DNA of 15,675 nucleotides. It comes from Pyrinomonadaceae bacterium (GTDB lineage Bacteria; Acidobacteriota; Blastocatellia; Pyrinomonadales; Pyrinomonadaceae). Position numbers and translations under genes: made by a program. Below are positions 1 to 7,652 of the stretch, in pieces. Position 1 is the first letter of the stretch. Every line of letters begins with the position of its first letter. The stretch is taken from contig JACDAW010000319.1 in assembly GCA_013695245.1 (NCBI GenBank), forward strand, positions 1-15,675. Reading direction: 5' to 3'. The notes below the pieces were generated by a model. It worked only from the letters and a program-made list of their open reading frames with translations, made no database searches and was not told where the DNA came from.

Positions 1-1962
1 GAGTTCGACCGGTTCACTTGTGCGTTCGCCCGTTAAGGCAAGGTTCTGCGGATTCTGCGCGCGGTCGCTGGCGACGATCTTAAAGACATAACGCCCGTCG
101 GCTAACGCCGCGCTGTCAACCGTATAAAAACTATCGCTCAATCCTTCTTTCAAAGAACGGAACGCATTTTCGTTCAACCCTCGATAGTAAACAGCGTATT
201 CGAGATCGTCGCCGTTCGCATCCTCCGCTTGCCAGACGATTGAAACCGCGCCCCTTTGAAATACGCGACGCGGCGGAGCTTGCGCCGCCCCGCCGCCGCC
301 GAAGAGCGCGGGGTCAAGACCGGAAGCCGCGATGTTCGGGTCGTTCTGTATCTGCATGATCGTCTGCAAAGCGACGCCCGGCGGAAGCGTTGTGATCGAC
401 AAAATCTCCGGCGCAACATTGCGCGGCAGATAAGCGATGCTTACATCTTCCACACGCGGACTTGAACTCGCATTGCCCGCTCCTCCACTTACCCGCCGTA
501 ACACTACGCGCCACTGAATGAAACGCGCGCGCGGGCTGTTGATTTGCGCGCTCATTCCGTTTGCTGCATCAACGCGCGCCGCGCTCCACTCGCTCCACGT
601 CTGGTCGGGTCGCTCGGTGTTTCCCGCGCGCGTCTGCAACTCGACGCCGCTCGCGCTTCCCAGCCAACGAATCCGTCCCCACGTGGCGACAAACTTCGCA
701 TCACGCACCGGCGATTCATATTCGCCTTCGCCCGTCGGTTCCGCGCTCAAACGAAAAAGTTTTCCTTCGTTGCTCGTCGCTGCAAGCAGATCGCCCCCGC
801 GCAAAGCGAACGACGACACTTGCCCTTCCGTCGTTTGCACAAGCAACGTGTCGCGCCCTTCATCCGTGACGAAATAAATGCGCCCCTTGTCGCTTGTGCC
901 GACGAGCACGCCTCCGCCGCGCGGAGCGGGAGCAAGCGCAAAGCCCGTCACCGCGCTCGAACTCCACAACACATCCGTCACTCCTTCTGGAGTGATGCGA
1001 AACACAGCAGTGCGTGCCGCCGTCAGATCGTTGCGACTGCGCGCCGGGGTCGGCTGCGCGCTGGTTTGATTCGACGGATCATCCGTCGTCCCTTGCAGGC
1101 TCGAACTTGCGCCCGCCGCGCCCGAAGCTGTGCTTGAAGATTGCGAAGTGGAAGGCTGACGCGCACTGCTCGCCGCCGCATCGCTTAACGCCAAAGCATA
1201 AATCGCTCCGTCGGCGGCCGTCGCAAGCGCATGAATCTCGCGCAACGGCGCGTCGAAGAGCGCAAACGCTTTGCCGTCCGCGCCAATGCGCAACACAAGT
1301 CCGCCCGGATCAGTTCCCGCGATCAAATTACCGCGCGCGTCAACCACGAGCGAGATCACATGCGTCTCGTTCGTGTCAAAGAGCAACGAACTTTGCGCGT
1401 TCGAGTTCGTTCCGCGCACAAGATAGAGTTTGCCCGTATCGCCCGTGCCGACAGCCAACGCGCCGTCCGGCATCACCGCCAACGCCCAGATGTATTTGTC
1501 GGACGGATCGAAGAACGTTTCCGCGCGTCCGTCGGCATTGATGCGATAAACTTTTCCTTCCGGCGACGTGCCCGCATAAAGCGTGCCGTCGCGCCCCACC
1601 GCAAGCGCTGTCACATCTAATTCCGGCGCATCATAAAGCAGCGTCCCCTGCCCGTTTGCGTTGACGCGAAAGATGCGCCCATCGTGTCCCGTGCCGAGAT
1701 AGACGTTACCGTTTGCGTCCGCCGCGCTCGACCACACATAAGTTTCCTTAGTATCAAAGATGGAAGCGAAGGCCGGAGCAAGCACCAGCGCGCCCGTATC
1801 CGTTACGGAAACGCCGCGCGCTTCGCCCTTCAGGAGTTCGGCGCGCGAATTTATTTTCCACACCTGCGGGCCGCCCGCGCGGGTTGAAGAAGAGAAGACA
1901 AGAAAGCATAAAAGGACAGAAAGAATTTTCGCGCAATGCGAAAAATGAAATTTATCGTTCAT
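1..1962 (-). CDS. secreted beta-propeller protein (partial, C-terminus cut by the left edge)
   Basis: I read this frame by hand: it stays open from an ATG at 1962 to base 1, giving 654 residues with no stop. Residues about 11-29 form a hydrophobic export signal ending in STRA, so the protein is probably secreted or periplasmic. A propeller-type motif (YxGTxxxGxxYRI-like) recurs near residues 88-100, 129-141, 170-182 and 213-226, about 41-44 residues apart. It returns near 352-364 and 392-404, as in NHL/WD40-like or two-component-regulator propellers. A Ser/Ala/Gln/Thr-rich insert (about 262-310) interrupts the propeller. Past residue 415 comes a segment with WSEWS, and near the visible end a fibronectin-III-like stretch (VWQAEDANGDDLEYAVYYRG). 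No catalytic motif is visible. A sigma70-like promoter lies directly upstream, so it is probably transcribed alone. Ligand and function are unknown. Confidence 0.85.
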   Translation of the reverse strand, partial: MNDKFHFSHCAKILSVLLCFLVFSSSTRAGGPQVWKINSRAELLKGEARGVSVTDTGALVLAPAFASIFDTKETYVWSSAADANGNVYLGTGHDGRIFRVNANGQGTLLYDAPELDVTALAVGRDGTLYAGTSPEGKVYRINADGRAETFFDPSDKYIWALAVMPDGALAVGTGDTGKLYLVRGTNSNAQSSLLFDTNETHVISLVVDARGNLIAGTDPGGLVLRIGADGKAFALFDAPLREIHALATAADGAIYALALSDAAASSARQPSTSQSSSTASGAAGASSSLQGTTDDPSNQTSAQPTPARSRNDLTAARTAVFRITPEGVTDVLWSSSAVTGFALAPAPRGGGVLVGTSDKGRIYFVTDEGRDTLLVQTTEGQVSSFALRGGDLLAATSNEGKLFRLSAEPTGEGEYESPVRDAKFVATWGRIRWLGSASGVELQTRAGNTERPDQTWSEWSAARVDAANGMSAQINSPRARFIQWRVVLRRVSGGAGNASSSPRVEDVSIAYLPRNVAPEILSITTLPPGVALQTIMQIQNDPNIAASGLDPALFGGGGAAQAPPRRVFQRGAVSIVWQAEDANGDDLEYAVYYRGLNENAFRSLKEGLSDSFYTVDSAALADGRYVFKIVASDRAQNPQNLALTGERTSEPVEL

Positions 1963-1991
1963 GAAGTAATGAGTCCGCCTTGTAAATCGAA

Positions 1992-2021
1992 AATATAAAT
2001 TTACTCTTGCTATCTTATCAA
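1992..2021 (-). promoter_or_regulatory. putative sigma70 promoter of the propeller gene
   Basis: Read on the minus strand there is a TTGATA box (2016-2021), an 18-base spacer and a TATATT box (1992-1997). The predicted start of transcription is about 20-25 bases before the ATG at 1962. The local sequence is AT-rich compared with its surroundings. This separates the propeller gene from the upstream thiF-like gene on the same strand. Confidence 0.5.
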
Positions 2022-2108
2022 ATCTGACGCGTGCCAATCGCCGCGTGAAGCAAAACAAACATCTTTTGCGGCGGGCGACCGAACTCTGCGTTTTCGTGTT
2101 TACGCTTC

Positions 2109-3128
2109 TTACATGCCGACGTATCTGGCGTAAAGCGAACGCGCGATTGAAGCGTCGTCCGTGCCGCGAATGATCGCGCGCGCATCCTGAAAGACGGTCA
2201 ACTCGTATTCTCCTACTCTGACGCGCAAGAGGTAAGGATTAATTTGCACATTGCCCGACGCTTCGAGCCGCGCGGCGAGCTTCTGCAAGTCAACAGGTGT
2301 GCGGAGGCGCGGCGAAATCTGCACGGCGTTTCTCCCGCAGAGCACCGCCGTGTGGTCGCCTGCTTCAGCTTTAAGCGTTTCGTAAAGGTTTTGCGCACAC
2401 GTCGGGCACATCGGCGCGGGCGCGCCCAATTTAATCCGCCGCCATTCGTTGCGCCACACGTCAAACTGCATCAGCGAATTGTGCAAACTATCATTATCGC
2501 CGACAAGCAACTTCAACGCTTCACTCGTCTGCACGGCGGAGACAACAGAGATTATAGGCATGATCACTCCGGCCGTATCGCACGTCGGCGCCGAAGCCGC
2601 GGGCGGCGCTTCTTCAAACACGCAGCGCAGACAAGGCGAAACGCGCGGGCGCACCGTCATCGTTACGCCGTATGAGCCGACGGCCGCGCCGTAAATCCAA
2701 TTCACATTGCCCTTGACGCACGCATCGTTTAAAAGATAGCGCGTGGCGAAATTGTCCGTGCCATCAAGCACGAGGTCACAGCCTGCGATCAAACGCTCGA
2801 TGTTTGAGTTGTCAACATCAGTTACTTCCGCTTCCGTCTCGACTCTTGAGTTGATCTCGGCGATTCTTCGCGCGCAGGCGATTGCTTTCGGCGTGCGGTC
2901 GCGCGCGTCGCGCTCGCTGAACATCGTTTGACGTTGGAGATTAGATTCCTCGACGAAGTCACGATCAGCGATGCGCAAACGTCCGACCCCGGCGCGCGCG
3001 AGCGTCTCGGCGTGCGCGCTCCCCAATGCGCCGCACCCGACAATAAGCACGCGCGCTTCACTCAAACGCCCCTGCCCCGCCGCGCCGATTCCCTCAAATA
3101 AAACTTGACGACTATAACGCTCGTCCAT
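2109..3128 (-). CDS. thiF: ThiF/MoeB/HesA-family E1-like adenylyltransferase
   Basis: At 339 residues this is a complete E1-like enzyme. The family adenylates the C-terminal glycine of a ubiquitin-like sulfur carrier (ThiS or MoaD) for thiamine or molybdopterin synthesis. Visible are the nucleotide loop GCGALG (31-36), the DRD and SNLQRQ segments (55-67), a conserved Lys at 81, and DGTDNFATRYLLND (122-135). Two zinc CxxC pairs lie at 166/169 and 241/244. Cys183, before DTAGV, matches the family's conserved cysteine. The C-terminal 90 residues (CGRNAVQI to LYARYVG) resemble the tail of Bacillus-type ThiF rather than a rhodanese domain. The gene starts 18 bases after aroDE stops, so it is probably co-transcribed with it. 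No ThiS or MoaD carrier lies in the window, so the partner cannot be fixed; thiF is the favoured name and moeB the alternative. Confidence 0.85.
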   Translation of the reverse strand: MDERYSRQVLFEGIGAAGQGRLSEARVLIVGCGALGSAHAETLARAGVGRLRIADRDFVEESNLQRQTMFSERDARDRTPKAIACARRIAEINSRVETEAEVTDVDNSNIERLIAGCDLVLDGTDNFATRYLLNDACVKGNVNWIYGAAVGSYGVTMTVRPRVSPCLRCVFEEAPPAASAPTCDTAGVIMPIISVVSAVQTSEALKLLVGDNDSLHNSLMQFDVWRNEWRRIKLGAPAPMCPTCAQNLYETLKAEAGDHTAVLCGRNAVQISPRLRTPVDLQKLAARLEASGNVQINPYLLRVRVGEYELTVFQDARAIIRGTDDASIARSLYARYVGM

Positions 3129-3146
3129 AATTTTAAATCACTCCGC

Positions 3147-4763
3147 TCAATTCGTTTCACACCCAATCGTGCGACTTCGTTCGGCAATAATGCTTTCTCT
3201 TGCGCGCTCTTCCAGAGCTTCGATGGCAGCGCGCTGCATCACGTCGAGTGGCGCGTCTTCGCCCGTCCATAACTTAAACTGTTCAATCGCTTGCCCGACG
3301 AGCATCGCCAAGCCGCCGACGGTCTGACATCCGGCTTGCGCCGCCGCGCGCAAAAAGATCGTTTGCGGCGGATTGTAAACGAGATCGTAAGCGATACGCG
3401 CGCCCTGAAGTTGCTCAACGGTCGCGGGAGTTTCGTTTGCGCCGCTTGTGCCTCGTGTGCCGAGCGTGGTCGCGTTGATCACAACATCGAAATTTTTGTA
3501 ACACGCTCCTTCAAGCGGCGCGTAAGGGCTGTCAAATTCTTCCGCAAGTTTCGCTGCTCTCTCTGCATTTCGTGCAAACACCGTGACGCGCGCGCCGGAG
3601 TTTTTCAGTTCTCTTGATAACGCGCGCGCCGCGCCGCCCGCGCCAATCACCGCCACTCGACAATTGCTTAATTCAACTATCCCGCGCAATGGAGCGAGCG
3701 CAGCCTGCGCGTCGGTGTTGTAACCGTAGAGCGCGCCGTCTTCGACAACCACTGTGTTGATTGCGCCCGCCTCACGCGCCGCCGGTTCGATCCAATCAAG
3801 GTATTCGATGATCTTCGTCTTGTGCGGCGCGGTCACGCTGAAGCCGCGCAGATTCCAATCAATCTCGCGCGTGCGCGGATGCGCCATGCGCGTCAAAAAT
3901 TTATCTAATGCGCGCACCTCAAATGGAATGTAAACCGCATCTATGCCTTTCGCGGCGAACGCCCGATTGTGCATCTGCGGCGATACGGAATGCGCGACGG
4001 GCGAGCCGACTAAACCCGTGATCGCAGTTTCATCTTTGATCGCATGGAAACGATAGAGATCGCGCAGTTCGTGAGCAGCGATCTGTCCGGGAGCGGTCGT
4101 GTGTTGCGCATCGAGCGCGGCGTAAGTGAGAAACGAACCGCGCGCCGGAGCAAGAATGCGCGTCAGGAATCCGGCTTCGCCCATCCCGACCGCGATCATC
4201 TCGCGCTCTTCGCCGCGCGCTCTTTTCAATAACTGAAACAATGAAACGCATTCGTCAGCATCATCAACCTGCACGGCGATCTTCAAGACGCGCGCGGTGA
4301 TGCTCTTCATCCGTTCGTAAAGCTGATTGAGATCAACTTGACTTCCGCCGAAGTGGTGATGCGAGCAGATGATCTGGTTTTGATTAAGCGCTGCATACAA
4401 CTCTTCTTCGCGTTGCCGTATGTAAGACAACAGCTCAAACTCAAGATCAACGAACACCTCCGAAGGCAGTTTGTCGCGGAAAATTTGTTGCCAGAATTCA
4501 ATCCTTCGCGGGAGCGTGAATTCGCATCTTCCGCCTTGCTCGATGGAACGTAAAGTAATGATCAGCGGGCGGGCGAGCGAAGCGGCGAGCGGTTGAAGCG
4601 ACGGGCGGTTGATCTCTTTGAGTTGCGATTCCTCTAGGTAATCGAGTCGCAGTTCGATGATGTCCGCTGCTTTCGCGGCACGCGCGGCGGAAGACAGAAG
4701 TTCATCAACACGGCGCGCACCGACAGGCACGCAGAGAAGACGCGCCCAATCAGAATCGCTCAT
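3147..4763 (-). CDS. aroDE: bifunctional type I 3-dehydroquinate dehydratase / shikimate dehydrogenase
   Basis: A 538-residue fusion predicted to carry out two consecutive shikimate-pathway steps: dehydration of 3-dehydroquinate, then NADPH reduction of 3-dehydroshikimate. The N-terminal half (1-235) is a type I dehydratase with ELRLD (37-41), catalytic His136 in CSHHHF and the Schiff-base Lys161 in VLKIAV. The C-terminal half (about 247-515) is an AroE-type dehydrogenase. It has the SVSP substrate loop (259-262), catalytic Lys315 in TAPHK, GAINT (333-337), Asp351 in GYNTD, the NADP loop GAGGAA (374-379), NATTLGT (430-436) and a Gln491 in MLVGQA. All key residues appear intact in both halves. 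I chose the ATG at 4763; a TTG five codons upstream is in frame but has no better ribosome site. The same fusion is known from plants, chlamydiae and some other bacteria. It lies between a zinc-ribbon membrane protein and the thiF-like gene, probably in one operon. Confidence 0.95.
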   Translation of the reverse strand: MSDSDWARLLCVPVGARRVDELLSSAARAAKAADIIELRLDYLEESQLKEINRPSLQPLAASLARPLIITLRSIEQGGRCEFTLPRRIEFWQQIFRDKLPSEVFVDLEFELLSYIRQREEELYAALNQNQIICSHHHFGGSQVDLNQLYERMKSITARVLKIAVQVDDADECVSLFQLLKRARGEEREMIAVGMGEAGFLTRILAPARGSFLTYAALDAQHTTAPGQIAAHELRDLYRFHAIKDETAITGLVGSPVAHSVSPQMHNRAFAAKGIDAVYIPFEVRALDKFLTRMAHPRTREIDWNLRGFSVTAPHKTKIIEYLDWIEPAAREAGAINTVVVEDGALYGYNTDAQAALAPLRGIVELSNCRVAVIGAGGAARALSRELKNSGARVTVFARNAERAAKLAEEFDSPYAPLEGACYKNFDVVINATTLGTRGTSGANETPATVEQLQGARIAYDLVYNPPQTIFLRAAAQAGCQTVGGLAMLVGQAIEQFKLWTGEDAPLDVMQRAAIEALEERARESIIAERSRTIGCETN

Positions 4764-4796
4764 TTGCAGGTTTCGCAAACACGCCCGCGCCTCGCT

Positions 4797-5381
4797 TCAA
4801 CGATTCTCACCGGAACGTCCGGCGGGGACTTTCTCGAAAACGGACACCTGCGGATCGAGGTGACGTGTCGTGCTCTCGGTGATGCTCGGCGGCGGAGCAA
4901 AGATTTCAGACGTGTTGCGCGGCGGAAGTTCGTTCGCTTGTGGCGCGGCGGTAAATGCGCTTGTCGGCATCGCCCTATCTGATGTTGAAACGGGGTCGGG
5001 CGTGGAGCGCCGCGCTTGTTTTAAACGAACGATCTCGGCAACGCCTGTGCCCAGCAACGCGGAAGCTGGAATCAGCATATAAAACCACCAGCCCCTGCCG
5101 CCGGGGGCAAATATCAAAACGGACGTAGCGACAAGCAAAAACGCCACTGCCATGAAGACATTGGTAATAGCCTTATCTAAGCTCGGCTGTTTCCCGCGCT
5201 TCCCGTTCGCGTCGCATCCCCAGTCCCACATCATCGGGGCTTGTGGAATGTCGGAAAGCGTTGTCGGTTTCTTCGCCAACTGTCCGGTCAATGCCTCCGA
5301 CATGAGGCTAATGTCCACGCCGCACGCGCGACAAAATTTCGCATCGTCCAAGTTCTTCGATCCGCATTTCGGGCAGAACAT
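4797..5381 (-). CDS. zinc-ribbon protein with two membrane segments
   Basis: A 194-residue protein of no named family. It opens with a zinc ribbon, CPKC at 3-6 and CRAC at 17-20. A polar segment follows, then two hydrophobic stretches (about 72-92 and 97-118) that should form a membrane hairpin. The remaining 75 residues are rich in Pro, Ser, Thr and Ala and look disordered. This places both the ribbon and the tail on the same side of the membrane, presumably the cytoplasm. A GAGGAG ribosome site (5393-5398) lies 11 bases before the ATG. The gene ends 33 bases before the aroDE ATG, so the two are probably transcribed together, although nothing in the protein suggests a role in aromatic synthesis. 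It may be a regulatory or scaffold protein; that is a guess. Confidence 0.8.
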   Translation of the reverse strand: MFCPKCGSKNLDDAKFCRACGVDISLMSEALTGQLAKKPTTLSDIPQAPMMWDWGCDANGKRGKQPSLDKAITNVFMAVAFLLVATSVLIFAPGGRGWWFYMLIPASALLGTGVAEIVRLKQARRSTPDPVSTSDRAMPTSAFTAAPQANELPPRNTSEIFAPPPSITESTTRHLDPQVSVFEKVPAGRSGENR

Positions 5382-5527
5382 CTTGTTTTCAACTCCTCAC
5401 TAAAACTTACCTGCGCCGCAAAGAAACGTTAGCTTTCATTTGAGTCAAAGGTATTGTTTCAAGTTCGTCGCGCAATGGCAAGTTATTCGCTCAAGTCGAA
5501 TCTTCTCGCTTGCTTTTTTGTGTCTCT

Positions 5528-6451
5528 TTATCCGCCTGCGCGGGTTCGCTGCCGGAGAACTTCGTAAAGCATAACTCCGGCGGCGACCGAAACGTTTAAG
5601 GACTCGATGCGACCCCGAAGCGGAATTGAAACGAGCCTATCGCAACGCTCCGCGACGAGGCGGCGCAAGCCCGCTCCTTCGCCACCGAAGACGAGCGCGC
5701 ACGCTCCCGTAAAATCCCAATCCGTGTATTTGTGCTCCGCGCTCATCGCCGCGCCTATCGTCCAGATGTTTCGCTTCTTCAATTCTTCCAGCAAGCGAAC
5801 GACGTTGCCCGCGCGCGCCACAGGCACATACTCCAAAGCTCCGGCGGCCGTTTTCGCTACCGTCTCGGTGAGTCCGGCCGAGCGCCGTTCTGGAAGAAAG
5901 ATTCCATGCGCGCCCGCGCATTCCGCCGTGCGAATGATCGCGCCGAGATTGCGCGGGTCTTCCACGCCGTCAAGCACTACGGCAAGCGGCGGATCGTTTG
6001 TGCCAATGCGCCCCGCGAGTTGTTCGATTAGTTCATCCGCATCAAGGTAGCGCACGGCCGCAACGATGGCGACGACGCCCTGATGATTCGCCGTTGTGAT
6101 TCGGTCTAATTCCACGCGCGACGCGCGACGCACCGGAACGCCGCCAGCGCGTGCCAGCGCCAGTAGTTCACGCACGCGGTCTTCATCGCGGCCTTCCGCG
6201 ATAAGGATGCGTTCAATGCTGCGGCTTCCGGCGCGCAAAGCCTCTAATACCGGCGCAACACCGTAAAGCTGTGTGTTTGATGCGGGAGTTTCAATAGCGG
6301 TGACAGAATTTGAATTGTTTAGCGTTGCGGTAACCTTCACTTGATCGCGCGCGCCCTCGTTTCGTCGAACAACCTGCGCTTTCTCCGGCGCGTGAAATTT
6401 GAACGAATCGTTTCTCGCGCCGTGCGCTTTGGTGTGTGGCTTACCTTTCAT
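5528..6451 (-). CDS. rlmB: 23S rRNA (guanosine-2'-O-)-methyltransferase RlmB, SpoU/TrmH family
   Basis: A SPOUT-class methyltransferase that uses S-adenosylmethionine to 2'-O-methylate a guanosine of 23S rRNA. After the N-terminal substrate-binding domain beginning at LYGVAPVLEAL (62-72), the three SpoU motifs are clear: motif 1 NLGAIIRTAECAG (168-180) with Arg174, motif 2 FGGEGAGL (255-262) with Glu258, and motif 3 IPLRGRIESLNVSVAAG (276-292). The deep trefoil knot region is therefore complete. The protein is 307 residues against roughly 245 usual for the family. The extra part is a polar, basic, probably disordered N-terminal extension of about 60 residues. The ATG at 6451 overlaps the stop of the upstream unknown gene by four bases, pointing to translational coupling. 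RlmB is the best call, but the sequence cannot exclude another TrmH-family target. Confidence 0.92.
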   Translation of the reverse strand: MKGKPHTKAHGARNDSFKFHAPEKAQVVRRNEGARDQVKVTATLNNSNSVTAIETPASNTQLYGVAPVLEALRAGSRSIERILIAEGRDEDRVRELLALARAGGVPVRRASRVELDRITTANHQGVVAIVAAVRYLDADELIEQLAGRIGTNDPPLAVVLDGVEDPRNLGAIIRTAECAGAHGIFLPERRSAGLTETVAKTAAGALEYVPVARAGNVVRLLEELKKRNIWTIGAAMSAEHKYTDWDFTGACALVFGGEGAGLRRLVAERCDRLVSIPLRGRIESLNVSVAAGVMLYEVLRQRTRAGG

Positions 6452-7491
6452 TCTCCCTTGACCCGACGACGCAGTTCAAGATGATGAAGCAGACAACTGT
6501 AGCGCGTGAATTGCGCTTCGTTGTTCATAATCGTAGCGGCTTCCGTATGAAAGCGACCCGGCCGTGAACGCCGCAAGCCGCCCGCCTCGGTGCGCTCCGT
6601 GAGCGGCCAAGCGTGCGCGAGAAACGGGCGCAGGCGTGTGTAGTCATCACAAAAGCGCGCCGTGATTGCTCGTCCGCGTAGTTCATCCGTGAGCGTTCGG
6701 AAGTTTTGCGCGACGAGTAAATTTTTTCTTTCGCCTAAACAACTGAAGTCAAAATTTTCCGCCGCGATGCGCCATCTCAAGCCCGTTGCGGAAGCGTGCA
6801 CATCAAGCACGGATTCATCCTCAAACATCTCGCGGCTTTCCACAACTTCCTTGTCGCCGCCGCGCCGCCCGCGCCCTTCCTCAACTTCAATGCGTAGCTT
6901 GCGCAGCCGTCCCAGCACAAGCAACATAATATCCTTCGACCGGATGCGTTGCGACTCGTCGCTGCCTTTCGTCGTAAACGTAATTTCATCGTCCGTCCAC
7001 TGAAGCTGACGCACGCGCTTCGGAACTTTTGTTTCCGTGACGAGAGCGACATCAGGAATGATCTCGACCGCGAAATTTAATTCACCGAATCTTTTTTCGA
7101 GCAACTGCGCTTCATCTTCAGTCGCCACGCGCGCGAGCGGAAGCGGAACGTTTACTTTCAGCATCTCCTCAAACGCGTTTTTCCCCAAACGCAACAACGC
7201 GGACGCTTCATGCGACGCCGTGTCGCTAATCGCCGCGCTTCCATCCGGCAGCAGCACAACGTTGAAACCTTGCTCCCATTCTTCGAGCGTTTTCAAAGCC
7301 GGGCGACGCAAAGCTTTCGTCGCTTCCGTCTCAGGTAGCGCCGCGCCGCAGTAAAGACACTTCATCCGCGTCGGCGGACTGCGCCGCGCGCATCGCGGGC
7401 ACACAACCATCTCTTGAGTTGAAAACCGTTGCGTCTCGCCCCTCAACTCGTCGAAAGACGATGCTACGATTTTGTCTTCATCAAACTCCAC
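6448..7491 (-). CDS. zinc-ribbon protein of unknown function, coupled to rlmB
   Basis: I do not recognise the family of this 347-residue protein. It has an N-terminal zinc ribbon with CPRC (31-34) and CLYC (45-48) and no signal peptide or membrane segment, so it should be cytoplasmic. The middle (about 95-150) is a mixed helix/strand region, followed by a charged segment with EVEEGRGRRGGDKE (202-215) and a conserved-looking C-terminal part rich in Arg and aromatic residues. The start is GTG at 7491, chosen because GAGAGG (7500-7505) sits eight bases upstream and a promoter lies just beyond. Its last four bases overlap the rlmB start, so both are read from one message. That coupling suggests a link to RNA or ribosome biology, but this is inference only. 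Confidence 0.8.
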   Translation of the reverse strand: MEFDEDKIVASSFDELRGETQRFSTQEMVVCPRCARRSPPTRMKCLYCGAALPETEATKALRRPALKTLEEWEQGFNVVLLPDGSAAISDTASHEASALLRLGKNAFEEMLKVNVPLPLARVATEDEAQLLEKRFGELNFAVEIIPDVALVTETKVPKRVRQLQWTDDEITFTTKGSDESQRIRSKDIMLLVLGRLRKLRIEVEEGRGRRGGDKEVVESREMFEDESVLDVHASATGLRWRIAAENFDFSCLGERKNLLVAQNFRTLTDELRGRAITARFCDDYTRLRPFLAHAWPLTERTEAGGLRRSRPGRFHTEAATIMNNEAQFTRYSCLLHHLELRRRVKGE

Positions 7492-7514
7492 GCCCTTAAC
7501 CTCTCAGCGCGAAG

Positions 7515-7544
7515 ATTATACGACGGCCGCAGCGTGTTTGTAAT
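7515..7544 (-). promoter_or_regulatory. putative promoter of the zinc-ribbon/rlmB transcription unit
   Basis: Read on the minus strand there is an ATTACA box (7539-7544), an 18-base spacer and a perfect TATAAT box (7515-7520). The predicted message would have a short leader of roughly 15-20 bases that contains the GAGAGG ribosome site for the GTG start at 7491. The geometry supports the choice of that unusual start codon. Confidence 0.55.
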
Positions 7545-7575
7545 TAAATACCGAAGCAAATCATCGAGAGGCGCG

Positions 7576-7603
7576 TTGCCTGAAACTTGCGATCCGGTAT
7601 AAT
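7576..7603 (+). promoter_or_regulatory. putative promoter of the FTP/PepSY-like gene
   Basis: A TTGCCT box (7576-7581), a 16-base spacer and a perfect TATAAT box (7598-7603) point rightward. Transcription would start near 7610, about 40 bases before the ATG at 7653. This argues against the in-frame TTG at 7587, which would lie inside the promoter. It is divergent from the promoter at 7515-7544; the two share a region of about 160 bases. Confidence 0.55.
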
Positions 7604-7652
7604 CAAATTCTTGTTGCGAACAAAGCCTGATTCTCTTCACTGCCATGCATTG

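Noticed and set aside
256..1948. Several long plus-strand open frames (for example 544-1137, 1014-1541, 1231-1620).
   Set aside because: They lie opposite the propeller gene, their products are Arg-rich and featureless, and the minus-strand frame has a signal peptide and repeated motifs. They are shadows of codon bias.
2039..2073. Imperfect hairpin (CGCC...GGCG with GCAAAA/TTTTGC) between the thiF-like gene and the propeller gene.
   Set aside because: It needs a seven-base bulge and has no T-run on the minus strand, so I could not support it as the terminator of the thiF operon.
4764..4778. TTG start that would lengthen AroDE by five residues.
   Set aside because: ATG at 4763 fits the family start better and the TTG has no clear ribosome site.
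7587..7652. In-frame TTG at 7587 as an earlier start of the FTP/PepSY-like gene.
   Set aside because: It would lie between the -35 and -10 boxes of the putative promoter and puts 22 extra residues ahead of the signal peptide.
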